This document shows positions 38,358 to 47,395 of a stretch of 64,000 nt of DNA, piece after piece. The stretch spans positions 1,054,001 through 1,118,000 of the forward strand of contig NZ_JACXST010000001.1 of the NCBI RefSeq assembly GCF_014850975.1, given 5' to 3'. The DNA comes from Methylomonas fluvii. Its GTDB lineage: Bacteria > Pseudomonadota > Gammaproteobacteria > Methylococcales > Methylomonadaceae. The stretch's first letter is position 1; the number at the start of each line of letters is the position of its first letter. Position numbers and translations under genes: made by a program. Below the pieces are notes generated by a model that saw only the letters and a program-made list of their open reading frames with translations, ran no database searches and was not told the DNA's origin.

Positions 38358-39468
38358 TGTTCAATGCGAACCCGATTAGCGCATTGGCAGTCGAAAAGCG
38401 CTCATTGTTGCGTGCAGCTAGCATCCCATTCCGCTTCATCATGATGCGAGTAACAAAGCATCTGGCGGAAAGTGCTGAGCGGGGAAGGAAAGAGTTGGTT
38501 TGAAATTTTTAGTAAGTAAAGGCTGAATTCGGTGGTGCCGATTGCAAAATCTGGTGTTTGGGACAAATAGCTAAATTCGAGTTTAGAACTTTTTTGTTCG
38601 TTTTTTGGAGAGCCAGCTAAATCATCAATTGGTATTAAATGATTCCATGAAGAGCAGCAATGCGCCCTGCAGCAAAAAAATCAGTTTAGAACTATTTTGG
38701 CGGCCCACAATATTTTAGCGGTATAATGCAAACCGTAAGCTGAGATGCTATCCAAATTTATTGCCCTCCTGCATTGATCCTTTCGTGCCCATCATCTCTA
38801 TGGTATCCCAATGTCGTGAGAAAATGCCTTATTTGCGTGCCTTGGATTAGACTGCCAAACTTAGAGTGGCGCTTCTGCCCAGCACAGGCAGTAGGAAGCT
38901 TCAGATGTTCCTGAGCCCATAACTCTGGGCAAAGACTGACGGTGCCGACGTTTGAAAGATTCGAACAAGGCAAGATCCGCGAGCATTACCCTCCAGCTCC
39001 ACGATATTAATCGCAATACATTGCACAATCGCTAATCTTTACCTATTCTAAATACAATTGCAGTCGGAATCACATTATTGGACTATTTTCATGCTTGATT
39101 TGTCGCTTTTATTAACAATATCAACTTATGGATTTAAAATAAAATGCTATATACGTCAATGATTTACGAAGCCTTGTAAGCAATGAATTACAAGATGGGT
39201 GTCAGTATTTTTTACACCATAGCAAGCGTTTCAGCAGATAGCATTCAAGGTTCGTGACTATGAGGGATATGGAATGGTTTTTGCTGAAAATTTATATTGC
39301 AACACTTGCGCTGCATGCGACAATTTGTCGCATCAAGAATTAATAATGAGGGGCCTCTGTTTCTAGTAATCTAAAGCTGTAGCATTCTATTTCAGACACA
39401 GGCTTATTATTTTTATACTTTACCTTAAAATTTGAAGCACATATTAACTATAACAATCGGAGGATATT
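38358..39468. other. 1.1-kb region without a recognised gene
   Basis: AT-rich sequence with only short frames (for example 38758-38973 on the - strand, 71 residues, no family seen). A motif GTTTAGAACT occurs twice (about 38582 and 38691). A perfect palindrome lies at 39316-39332. The 3' end must hold the promoter for the small gene at 39469, which has a strong Shine-Dalgarno. Confidence 0.45.
39316..39332. promoter_or_regulatory. 17-bp palindrome, possible operator
   Basis: TGCGACAATTTGTCGCA is a perfect palindrome around a single T, 137 bases before the small gene at 39469. It looks like a dimeric repressor site. The core TGCGAC also occurs in the Tn7-like right end at 45425, so a transposase-binding role cannot be excluded. 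Confidence 0.4.
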
Positions 39469-39672
39469 ATGAAAGAAATTAATATAAATATCGACGTGGT
39501 CAGGAAAATAACTAACCAACATGTAATAACCGCTTTTTCCGGCGAAATTCCGGTAGTTAACGCCTCCCCTCAAGACGAAAATCTTGAAGGATGCGACAAC
39601 CACTTTGATGAGTCTTTCTTTAATTTATTGAGAAATGGAGCTCACGCGGACTTTAATACTTATAACTTTTAA
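39469..39672 (+). CDS. Small hypothetical protein, 67 residues
   Basis: Starts MKEININIDVVRKIT and ends DFNTYNF. It has a very good ribosome-binding site (GGAGG at 39459-39463, five bases before the ATG), which is the main reason to believe it. There is one cysteine, no membrane segment and an acidic second half. I do not recognise a family. It is followed after six bases by another small gene and probably forms a two-gene unit with it. Confidence 0.5.
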   Translation: MKEININIDVVRKITNQHVITAFSGEIPVVNASPQDENLEGCDNHFDESFFNLLRNGAHADFNTYNF

Positions 39673-39678
39673 GAACCA

Positions 39679-40194
39679 ATGGCTCATCCGTATATCCAAA
39701 TAAACGGCAATTATTGGGTAGAAACATTAAAATTCCTGCAGGAAACTATAGTAGCGATCGCGCTAAAAGAGCTTTCACAAGAAGAAGCATTTAATTATTC
39801 TGCCACATATGCAAGCCTTGCCAATAATAATAAAGAGAAAATTTTTAATGCAAGCGTATTGTTGATTTCTAGTTATATTAATTTTTACAAGGTTAGTCCA
39901 CGGGAAGGCATTTACGATGAATTCAAGCTCATTTATTTTTTAGGAATTGCCGTATCAATTCAATTAAAAAGCAACGGTTTATACGACCTAGATAAAATGC
40001 ACCTAAGGGCCGTATTGAGGTTACTTGACCTAAGGCTTCACGAGCCGCATCGTGCTAACCGTCAAGTGCTTTCTGATCGTATAACTAAAGCGATAAACAA
40101 CGGCGTGATCCAAGATCATTTTGGTTCATACGGCTGGTATTTGATTTATAAATGTCTTTATAATGCCGCAAACCTGAGATCAAAGATGTTTTAA
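39679..40194 (+). CDS. Hypothetical helical protein, 171 residues
   Basis: A mostly alpha-helical soluble protein (NYWVETLKFLQETIVAIALKE at the start is split here for length; later LRAVLRLLDLRLHEPHRANR). No signal peptide and no catalytic motif that I can see. It sits six bases after the 67-residue gene and converges on tniQ, with a strong hairpin between them. It may be cargo of the Tn7-like element. Confidence 0.55.
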   Translation: MAHPYIQINGNYWVETLKFLQETIVAIALKELSQEEAFNYSATYASLANNNKEKIFNASVLLISSYINFYKVSPREGIYDEFKLIYFLGIAVSIQLKSNGLYDLDKMHLRAVLRLLDLRLHEPHRANRQVLSDRITKAINNGVIQDHFGSYGWYLIYKCLYNAANLRSKMF

Positions 40195-40218
40195 ACCTTA
40201 CGAATACCTGCTTTAAAC

Positions 40219-40264
40219 AGCGACCTAATAAACGCCAGCCGAGGCTGGTTTTTATTAGGTCGCT
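40219..40264. terminator. Long hairpin between convergent genes, with an extra arm copy
   Basis: AGCGACCTAATAAA at 40219-40232 pairs perfectly with TTTATTAGGTCGCT at 40251-40264, and inside it CCAGCC pairs with GGCTGG. This fits a bidirectional terminator for the + strand gene at 39679 and tniQ. A third arm-like copy, AATAGGTCGCT, follows at about 40287-40297. The GCGAC-TA core resembles the TTGCGACTATTTT repeat in the transposon end at 45425, so these may instead be TnsB-type sites. Confidence 0.6.
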
Positions 40265-40331
40265 AACATCGGCCATATTTTATTTAATAGGTCGCTGATT
40301 ACCACAGGCTAACGGCAGAGTAATTCAGTAT

Positions 40332-41966
40332 TTACTTAATCCATGCCTTATATTCAGTATTCATTCTGTCCAATAGGTTAGCATTCACCGCTCGACGAAA
40401 TCGAGCGCCAACAGTAGTACGTTTAATTCCTTTTTTTCTTTGGACAGATGTGAAAACTTGCATGACCGCATCATTGGGTTCCAGCTGATGCCTTATATTT
40501 TGCCAATACCACTCGACCCAAGCTCTTGCTTGCGCCGGTGTTTTTGCATTGTTGTAAAAATCAGCAGTTTCTGTGTTAGAGACTAGTTGGTGTACTTTAT
40601 CAATCGTTAAACAAGCAAGGTCGTTTTGAGTCAATTTAAGCACCCTCCCAACAGCAAACATGATCTTGTCACGAATTAAAACTGCCCTGTCTTTACTGTC
40701 CAGAGTCCGAGCAATTTCATGATCGATACTGATAAGCAATTCGTCGTATGTTTCATCAGAGACTGATGTCACCGGTTGCCAATGGAGCTTACGATCAAAC
40801 AGCTGTTTTGCTTTAAAGGCTGAGAACTTAACATTTCTAGCTCTTACGGCATTGGAAATCGAATTAAACTCGGTGTCACTAGTTGATATTCTCTTGGCGC
40901 TGGCTTCCAAATGAATTACATCTTCATACCAAAAGGGTCGCCGATGACTATCTCCCTTTAAGTCAGCATAGCGCAAATCACATTCGTGGATTAGATCCAC
41001 AAAACTTTTCGGCCAACGCTCTGTGACCTTCGCCAAGATACAGAATAACTCTCGACGACTCGGCAAATTCGCGAATTCAAATCCGTTTTCCGGGAAATTA
41101 CTTAATTCGGCAATACTAATGTTTGTTGATCGCTTAAGCCGATTTCGGGTCTGCCTAGACGTGAGCCCTGCAATTAAAGCACGCAGGCCCTCAAAAAAGA
41201 CAAGAGAGTGCATATTCGGGCTATTGGCCCATTCAACATATCCAACATTCAAAGCATGCTCTAACTTTTCTTGAAATCGCACATGCAATTCTTCAAGAAA
41301 ATGGGGCTGTTCTATCGTTTTCCTATAATCAAAGCCACACTTCCAGCAACAAACATTCAGCCCTGTTTTAGGAAAAACCGTTCGTGATTGCATATCGGAA
41401 CGGTGGGGTGCCAGCGGCGAATTACAATTCGGACAGGTATCTAAGAGATAGCAACCATGCTTTGCGCATATTGTCGCGAACGCTAATCGCCATGTTCTGC
41501 GAAAATAGGGCTCGGGATCTTCTTTCAGGCATTGCGGGCAAAACATTAGCCCTGGCCGACGCCTTGATCGATGAAAAACACCGATAGGCACGATCCAACG
41601 ACAAATACCATGTGGCGTATGCTTTTCAAAAAGATCACCCTCCAAACTACGTAGTGTCGTTTTTTCTATGCGCTCAATCGAAGCACCAGAAATTGTGGAT
41701 AGCCTTTGCAAATCTTCAATAGGCGCCAATTGGTCGACATCCCGATTCCAAATAGCCGCATCGCTTCCCAGCAACATTGAGCACATCGTTTGCACTTTAT
41801 ATCCGTGCGCATGTGCCAATCGAATAATCCATGAACTAAGAAGCTCATCCTCTTTCGGCTGCAAATGTACAGGCCATAACTGGCCACTTAGCCCTAGTAA
41901 TGTGTCATAACAACTCGACACGCACGTCGCCTTTACGGGACACATAGGTACATTTTGAAATGACAT
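40332..41966 (-). CDS. tniQ: TniQ/TnsD-family target-selection protein
   Basis: A 544-residue protein with an N-terminal TniQ domain: WPVHLQPKEDELLSSWIIRL near residue 32 and zinc-ribbon cysteines in MFCPQCLKEDPEPYFRRTW, CAKHGCYLLDTCPNCNSPL and CCWKCG. In Tn7-like elements TnsD/TniQ proteins bind the attachment site and bring in TnsC; the length, longer than a bare TniQ, leaves a C-terminal part that could read the comM site. The ATG at 41966 overlaps tnsC by 62 bases; a later start near the TniQ domain is possible, but no in-frame ATG with a good ribosome-binding site stands out. Confidence 0.85.
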   Translation of the reverse strand: MSFQNVPMCPVKATCVSSCYDTLLGLSGQLWPVHLQPKEDELLSSWIIRLAHAHGYKVQTMCSMLLGSDAAIWNRDVDQLAPIEDLQRLSTISGASIERIEKTTLRSLEGDLFEKHTPHGICRWIVPIGVFHRSRRRPGLMFCPQCLKEDPEPYFRRTWRLAFATICAKHGCYLLDTCPNCNSPLAPHRSDMQSRTVFPKTGLNVCCWKCGFDYRKTIEQPHFLEELHVRFQEKLEHALNVGYVEWANSPNMHSLVFFEGLRALIAGLTSRQTRNRLKRSTNISIAELSNFPENGFEFANLPSRRELFCILAKVTERWPKSFVDLIHECDLRYADLKGDSHRRPFWYEDVIHLEASAKRISTSDTEFNSISNAVRARNVKFSAFKAKQLFDRKLHWQPVTSVSDETYDELLISIDHEIARTLDSKDRAVLIRDKIMFAVGRVLKLTQNDLACLTIDKVHQLVSNTETADFYNNAKTPAQARAWVEWYWQNIRHQLEPNDAVMQVFTSVQRKKGIKRTTVGARFRRAVNANLLDRMNTEYKAWIK

Positions 41967-42798
41967 CTATTGAAATGCGCTCTTCATGACTTTGGATAGC
42001 GTACCTGGCAGCACTTCGCAATATTTTGGCAACCTCACCGATAACACCTTCGCTGAGGCCATATAATTTACTGGCAATTTCACCCTTATAGATCTCGGAT
42101 GGTTGCTTCAGGGGCAATAGATACTCAAAGTTGTAAAGCAATCGCCTAAAGTCTTCGCCTTGCTGCCATCTCGGCAAGGCTCGCATTGGAAATCGACTCT
42201 GCAACTGGGCGTCGCTACGTATGGCGTGCTCAGCCTCCAGCGTACCTGCGGCCACAATACAAATCTGCAGCTCATTGCTAATGAATTTCAGCATATTAAG
42301 TAAAAAACGCTGCTTTGTTGCGCTGCCGGCAAGCAGTGCATTCAACTCATCCACCATAAGTACTTTAGTCTGCAATCTCGGCAAGATGGCTAGCAGTTGT
42401 AATAATTTTCGATCGGCTGAGTCGTTTGTTCGAACTGTGGCCCCCAAAAGCATCAATAAATTGTTGAGAAATATGTGCTCGCTCGGCCCAGGCGGTGACT
42501 GAATATAGATTACAGGTGCAAAAACTGAATCCAGACCAGCCCGATCTTCAGCGGGATGTCTGTGCAAAAACTCCCTAAGAATTTCAGTTTTTCCGTTATC
42601 TGATCGCCCCACAATCAGTAGATTAGGCATCCTGTTCGTCTTGGGATGCTCCAAAAGGTCTTCCATCTCCGCCAATAATTCAGACGCTTTTTGATAGGGA
42701 ATAAAAAACGGCTTATCAATATGCGCCAGTCGCTCCGCATCTGACAATTCGAGCAATTCCAGTGTTCGCTTGGATAATTGCCTAGCGATTTCGCTCAT
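41905..42798 (-). CDS. tnsC: TnsC/TniB-type AAA+ ATPase
   Basis: A 297-residue ATPase that would pass target information to the transposase. Walker A is IVGRSDNGKTEIL near residue 62 and Walker B is VLMVDELNALLAG; the arginine region PMRALPRWQQGEDFRRLL is as in TniB. It is shorter than Tn7 TnsC (555 residues) and close in size to TniB. It overlaps tnsB by four bases. Confidence 0.88.
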   Translation of the reverse strand: MSEIARQLSKRTLELLELSDAERLAHIDKPFFIPYQKASELLAEMEDLLEHPKTNRMPNLLIVGRSDNGKTEILREFLHRHPAEDRAGLDSVFAPVIYIQSPPGPSEHIFLNNLLMLLGATVRTNDSADRKLLQLLAILPRLQTKVLMVDELNALLAGSATKQRFLLNMLKFISNELQICIVAAGTLEAEHAIRSDAQLQSRFPMRALPRWQQGEDFRRLLYNFEYLLPLKQPSEIYKGEIASKLYGLSEGVIGEVAKILRSAARYAIQSHEERISIDVISKCTYVSRKGDVRVELL

Positions 42799-44684
42799 TC
42801 TGCCTCCCTGATACCCTCAAAGGGCGCGAAGAATTCAGAATTCGTTATGTTCTCTGGCTTATCCGTCACCGGCTTAAAATCCTTTTTCGTATTTTCTGCC
42901 GCCCCTTCAGAAGCCGAATTCCACTGCTTTTGTTTTTGTCGCTTAACTCTAGCAGCCTTCGTTTTGCGCGCTTCGTCTGCGACAAGTTCCCGCATACGGT
43001 CAATCGTCTTGAAGATTAACTCTTCATTAGTCGTCGCCATGGATTCTTTTTTAAGTTGGCGCTTGGACTCTTTAATTTCCCACAAGCTAACAGGTGGGCG
43101 AGAAAGATCTCTATAGGGTACTTCAATATATTTTTCAGATTTAGGATCAAACATCCATATTTTGCTTAGATTGCGCGGATCGTATCGACAAATGTATTTC
43201 GGCCTGTTTTTTCCTGCATTGGGATCATGATCGCCCGCGAAATATCTAAGTGCGTCACACCAATAATGTACGCCTTGGATTTGAATACCATATCGCTGAA
43301 CCGTAGCCATGATGACCGGCATAAAATCCAGCCTCAATCGTTCCTCATCAGAAACACGCATAGGCACACCTGTACCAATTTCACTATCGGTACCATATAC
43401 ACCCCGCTCCCACTTGACGATCGGCGGCAAACCATCGTTACCTGCATGCGGAGATTGGTGATACACCCCTAAAATAAAAAGCGTAAACCATTTCTCAAGC
43501 GCATCAATAGTCATTACAGCCCGACCTTCCGCGTCGTACTCCAGTTTCTCTCGAACATTTGAGAATGTAGTGCCCGGCAGTTCGTTATGTACTTCATGCA
43601 TAAAAGTGCGAAATGCTCGCTCCACGTGACCGCCATAGTGAGGCCGACCCTTGGGGCGCCGTTCAGCAATAATGCCGTACTGCTTGGTCGCTAGCCCAAG
43701 AAGGTTCCCTCGAAATTCTTTAGCATTGTCGGTATGAATGCGCGTCATCACTCCGCAGCATGGCCATGACATATCATCCAGCCCTAGCGATGCCAGGATC
43801 GACTCTTTTCCCAATATCGCGCGCGATATACATAATCCGGTTGCTAGCGCTCCTGGGTGGTCGAGAGACAAATAGTAGCCAACACACATTTTGCTGTAAA
43901 CGTCTGTTGCAATGGTTAGAAATGGTCTATTAATCGGCATTCTATTTATGTCATCGACCAAAATGACATCCATCGGGGTATGATCAATTTGCACAACGGC
44001 TAAAGGGTACTCTGCGCCCGGAAATGAGCCCTGTATATGATCAAAGTGTTCCGCTGCCGCTTTTGCTCCTCGGCGTCTGCGCATGCGGTATTCTTCACTT
44101 ATATCTAAAATTCGCGTTCGTACGGTTTGCGGGTCGGGTTCAGGCAAACCGCTTTGCTTGCATCTTTTTCGCGCCTCCTTGGCTACCTTAGTTGGCGTTC
44201 GACGCTGCGAATCCAAATAGAGATCTTCAATAACCTGTTTGATAATTTCTTCAACTTGAGGATCAAGTCGCTTAGAGCCCATATCTTTCCTCGTCTTCCT
44301 GATGAGAGAAGAAAGCAAACCTGATGACTCATAATCATCAATCCATCGATAAACGGTCGCGATATGTTTATCCATCTCATCAGCAACTTTCTTAACATCT
44401 GCCCGAGTACGGCCAGCCCCCATAACAAGCAGAGGCTGTATCGCAAGGTAAATCTCCAGCGCGCGTTCCCATTTATCCTGTGGGATAACGCTTAGATCTG
44501 GCAAAGGTTCCGAAGGCAGCACCAAATCTGGAGTGACATCGCTAGCTTTAACCGTTTTGGTTTTACCATCATGATTTTTAATGACTAGATGAGTCGCGCT
44601 GACTAAGTCGATAACTTGATAACGTGTCGATTCGTGATAAACAACTGAGCCCGGCAGAATGCGTGTTTTTGCCAACATAATCAT
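42795..44684 (-). CDS. tnsB: TnsB-type DDE transposase
   Basis: A 629-residue transposase of the Mu/TnsB/TniA group. Helix-turn-helix parts lie in the first 200 residues (HIATVYRWIDDYESSGLLSS). The catalytic triad is visible: D in VVQIDHTPMDVIL, D in RIHTDNAKEFRG, E in GGHVERAFRTFMHEVH. The C-terminal tail after FKTIDRMRELV is basic and suits contact with TnsC. It overlaps tnsA by four bases; the whole set is one operon driven from the transposon end. Confidence 0.9.
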   Translation of the reverse strand: MIMLAKTRILPGSVVYHESTRYQVIDLVSATHLVIKNHDGKTKTVKASDVTPDLVLPSEPLPDLSVIPQDKWERALEIYLAIQPLLVMGAGRTRADVKKVADEMDKHIATVYRWIDDYESSGLLSSLIRKTRKDMGSKRLDPQVEEIIKQVIEDLYLDSQRRTPTKVAKEARKRCKQSGLPEPDPQTVRTRILDISEEYRMRRRRGAKAAAEHFDHIQGSFPGAEYPLAVVQIDHTPMDVILVDDINRMPINRPFLTIATDVYSKMCVGYYLSLDHPGALATGLCISRAILGKESILASLGLDDMSWPCCGVMTRIHTDNAKEFRGNLLGLATKQYGIIAERRPKGRPHYGGHVERAFRTFMHEVHNELPGTTFSNVREKLEYDAEGRAVMTIDALEKWFTLFILGVYHQSPHAGNDGLPPIVKWERGVYGTDSEIGTGVPMRVSDEERLRLDFMPVIMATVQRYGIQIQGVHYWCDALRYFAGDHDPNAGKNRPKYICRYDPRNLSKIWMFDPKSEKYIEVPYRDLSRPPVSLWEIKESKRQLKKESMATTNEELIFKTIDRMRELVADEARKTKAARVKRQKQKQWNSASEGAAENTKKDFKPVTDKPENITNSEFFAPFEGIREAE

Positions 44685-45376
44685 TCATCACCCCATATTG
44701 TTGACTGCATCGATAAAGGGATAGTCAAATCACATTTAACCCACAGCCGAGAAATCATGCACCAGAGCGTCCATAGCGCTTCTCCTTTCAATTCTTTCGA
44801 CGAGTAACTCACTTCAAGCAACTTGGAAACCGTTGTTTCTTCCAGCTCATTCAAAACCATTTTCAGCTTTTTATAATGATGCTCGTGGAAATCAGCGTAG
44901 CGATAAGACCACAGAAACTGAATATTTTTTAGATAATCGGTTCTGATTTCTCGTTCTGTCAGCACGCGAAACTCATAGCCTTGGCTTTTCGCATAGGCAC
45001 GAGCTGCCTTAAACTTCGGTTTGAGTTGATCTTTTTGCTTAATCAAATCACCGCGATATTTAACTTCGCACAATAAAGGCCGACGAGGATTCCGTTGCTG
45101 GGTATTCTGACCGGCGTCAAATCGGTAGGTCACAAGCAAGTCAGGAGTGTAACTGCGCTGCTTGCCTTGATCATCTAGGTAGTCAATTTTGACCGGTTGA
45201 CTTTGGTACCAATCAACCTCGCAATCCCAATGTACAAGCAATAGAAGATCGCGTTCGAGTGACGACTCAAACTCCTGTCCATTTACGGTTCCGGTGAGGC
45301 TCCTTACATTCGTAGGGATTCTTCGGACGCCTCCGGAAGACTTTTCGATTTTTAACCATGAATTCACGAGTCGCAT
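44681..45376 (-). CDS. tnsA: TnsA-type endonuclease
   Basis: A 231-residue protein with the TnsA nuclease fold: ESSLERDLLLLVHWD (glutamate), SYTPDLLVTYRF (aspartate) and LCEVKYRGDL (E-V-K). TnsA cuts the 5' ends so that the element moves by cut-and-paste. Its presence separates this element from replicative TniABC-type transposons. The C-terminal part (about 140-231) takes the place of the TnsC-binding domain. The ATG at 45376 is 49 bases inside the terminus. Confidence 0.88.
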   Translation of the reverse strand: MRLVNSWLKIEKSSGGVRRIPTNVRSLTGTVNGQEFESSLERDLLLLVHWDCEVDWYQSQPVKIDYLDDQGKQRSYTPDLLVTYRFDAGQNTQQRNPRRPLLCEVKYRGDLIKQKDQLKPKFKAARAYAKSQGYEFRVLTEREIRTDYLKNIQFLWSYRYADFHEHHYKKLKMVLNELEETTVSKLLEVSYSSKELKGEALWTLWCMISRLWVKCDLTIPLSMQSTIWGDE

Positions 45377-45425
45377 TTTACACCCCTATAAACCAAAATA
45401 GTCGCAAAAAGCGATCTTGTTTACA
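45366..45425 (-). repeat. Right terminus of the Tn7-like element
   Basis: Read inward from 45425 the end begins TGTAAACAAGATCGC and contains two copies of a TGCGACT core (within TTTTTGCGACTATTTT and AAAATGCGACTCGTG), probable TnsB sites overlapping the tnsA start. CGGCG at 45426-45430 would be the 5-bp target duplication, but its partner was not found. Confidence 0.6.
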
Positions 45426-46092
45426 CGGCGGCAGCAATCCCAAACCTGGCGAAATATCCCTGTCGCACAACGGTGCGCTATTTTTAGACGAACTGCCTGA
45501 ATTTGATCGAAAGGTCCTGGAAGTGTTGCGCGAACCTTTGGAAACCGGCCACATCACCATTTCCCGCGCCAACCGCCAGGCCGATTTTCCGGCCAGCTTT
45601 CAACTAATCGCGGCGATGAATCCCTGTCCCTGCGGCTACTTGGGCGATGCTTCCGGCCGTTGCCGCTGCACCTCCGAACAAGTCGCCCGCTATCGGGCCA
45701 GAGTTTCCGGGCCCTTATTGGACCGGATAGATATGCATATGGAAGTGCCGCGCGTCGCGCTGGAAGTATTGCGCAAGGGGGCGGCGGCGGGTGAAGAAAC
45801 CAGCGAAACGATTCGGCAACGTGTCGTCGCAGCCCGAGAAATTGCTTACCGCCGCCAAGGCAAAGCCAATGCAGGACTAAGCGCCGCCGAGGTGAAGGTT
45901 ATCTGCACCTTGTCCGAAGCCGGCCATCAGTTGCTGGAACAAGCGCTGGAAAAATTCGGCCTGTCGCACCGGGCTTATCACCGGATTTTGAAATTGGCGC
46001 GCACGATTGCCGATCTGGCGAATTCAAAAAATATTGAAATCGCTCACCTCAGCGAGGCCATAGGCTATCGCAAGCTGGATAGAACCCGATAA
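45426..46092 (+). pseudogene. comM: 3' half of comM (Mg-chelatase-like ATPase), cut by the Tn7-like element
   Basis: ComM is a hexameric helicase that helps branch migration in natural transformation. Only about 222 of 500 residues remain: GGSNPKPGEISLSHNGALFL with the Walker B acidic pair, AAMNPCPCGYLGD, and RVSGPLLDRIDMHMEVP, then the C-terminal helical domain AYHRILKLARTIADL. Walker A and the Lon-like N-terminus are missing. The open frame extends back to an ATG at 45358 inside the transposon end, which would make a useless fusion. The break lies after the codons for VG in the conserved VGGGS-type loop. Confidence 0.9.
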
Positions 46093-46111
46093 GCATGCAA
46101 ATCCGGCAGCG

Positions 46112-47395
46112 TCATGCCGGGTTTTCGAAATAAACCGCCAACAAGCCCGAGGCATTCATTACATCCAACTCCGCTTCGATTTCATTTTGAAGCAACTCCA
46201 AATGATTCAACTTGATTTCGGTACGGGTGCGAGATGAATCCAATAACTCAATCAGACCGGTTTGCCCCAAACGATAGGCATCTTCGGCCATTTGCTTTAA
46301 AGTGGGTAAAGGCGCTACCACTTCTTTTTCGGCCTTTGCCAACGTCGCCCGACGTCTTGCCAGCACATCGACAGCCCTTTCCAGTTCTTGACGAGTGGCC
46401 GCCATCAGCAATTCACGTTTTAATTGGCTGGCATGCACTTCGGCAGCCGCACGGGCGATGCCGCCTTGGCCGCGATCAAAAATCGGCAGATCGACCGATA
46501 CGCCTGCAAACGTGGTGTTGCCATAAGGTTTATCGGTGAAAGCCGTACCGAACATCAACGACGGCACCGGCCAGCGTTCCCGCTCAGCTTTTTCCAATCC
46601 AGAATCCGCGGCGATCATTTCCCGGCGCGCCGTTTCCAGATCGGGATTACGCTGCTCGGCTTGTTGCCATAACTTATCCACGTCCGCCGACACGCCAATC
46701 GGCTCCAGCGTACCACTGGCTTGCGGCTTCCAGTGCGGGAAACCCAGCAAACTCGCCAACTCGCCTAGGGTACTGCTCAGATTGGTTTGCGCATTTTCCA
46801 AACGGGTATTCAGGCTCTGCACTTCCTGAGTGATGCGCAGCACATCGTATTGACTGGCGGTGCCGGCGTTTTGCTTGCCGGAGATGATGGTTTGCAAGCG
46901 TTCCAACTCCAACCGGGCCTCATCCAGCACCGACACCCGCTGCTGATTGGCTAGTAATTGCGCAAACAGCCGCCAGGATTCACGAATCAATTGGTTGTAA
47001 TCCACCTCAACGCGAGCCGCCGCGACATCGACTTGCCGTTCGGCGTTGTCTTTACGCGCGCCGCGCTGTCCGGCCAGCAGCATCGGTACTTCGACGGTGA
47101 TGTTTTGCTGTGATGGACCGTCGAATTGGGTATTGCGGCGCCCGCCGGCCTGATCGAAGCGGCCGTAACTGATTTTAGGATTGGGCAATACATCGGCCGC
47201 GACCACCTCCGCTTCGGCAGCTTCGATTTGGTTACGGGCTAATGCATATCTAGGGCTTTTCTCGCGGACGATTTGCAGCAAATCCCGAATCGTCACCGTT
47301 TCCGGCAAGTCTTGGCTTGCTGGTTCAGGCTCGGCAACACAAATGGGGCTGGCTAATAAAGAAATCAGCAAAATCAGGCTGGCTTTCGGGTTCAT
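46112..47395 (-). CDS. czcC: Outer-membrane factor of heavy-metal efflux (CzcC-like)
   Basis: A 427-residue TolC-family channel. A signal peptide (ASLILLISLLASPICVAEP) leads the protein, followed by two long helical repeats (YALARNQIEAAEAEVVAADV and QAEQRNPDLETARREMIAAD). It is the last gene of the efflux operon and overlaps the pump gene by four bases. Being a TolC-family channel it might also serve the type I locus, but the operon context points to metal efflux. Confidence 0.88.
   Translation of the reverse strand: MNPKASLILLISLLASPICVAEPEPASQDLPETVTIRDLLQIVREKSPRYALARNQIEAAEAEVVAADVLPNPKISYGRFDQAGGRRNTQFDGPSQQNITVEVPMLLAGQRGARKDNAERQVDVAAARVEVDYNQLIRESWRLFAQLLANQQRVSVLDEARLELERLQTIISGKQNAGTASQYDVLRITQEVQSLNTRLENAQTNLSSTLGELASLLGFPHWKPQASGTLEPIGVSADVDKLWQQAEQRNPDLETARREMIAADSGLEKAERERWPVPSLMFGTAFTDKPYGNTTFAGVSVDLPIFDRGQGGIARAAAEVHASQLKRELLMAATRQELERAVDVLARRRATLAKAEKEVVAPLPTLKQMAEDAYRLGQTGLIELLDSSRTRTEIKLNHLELLQNEIEAELDVMNASGLLAVYFENPA

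Larger units (their letters stand above)
40332..45425 (-). mobile_element. Tn7-like transposon core with right end in comM
   Basis: The four genes tnsA, tnsB, tnsC and tniQ run leftwards from a terminus inside comM. The end reads TGTAAACAAGATCGC inward from 45425, and comM coding sequence (GGCGGCAGCAATCCC) resumes at once. The tnsA start is only 49 bases from the end, as is usual for Tn7 right ends. The left end and the comM 5' half are not in the window to the left, so the element is rearranged, decayed at that side, or extends past base 1. The left boundary given is only the end of tniQ. Confidence 0.8.

Noticed and set aside
45358-45425. ATG at 45358 giving comM a longer N-terminus
   Set aside because: These codons lie in the transposon end and overlap the tnsA start on the other strand; they have no likeness to ComM.
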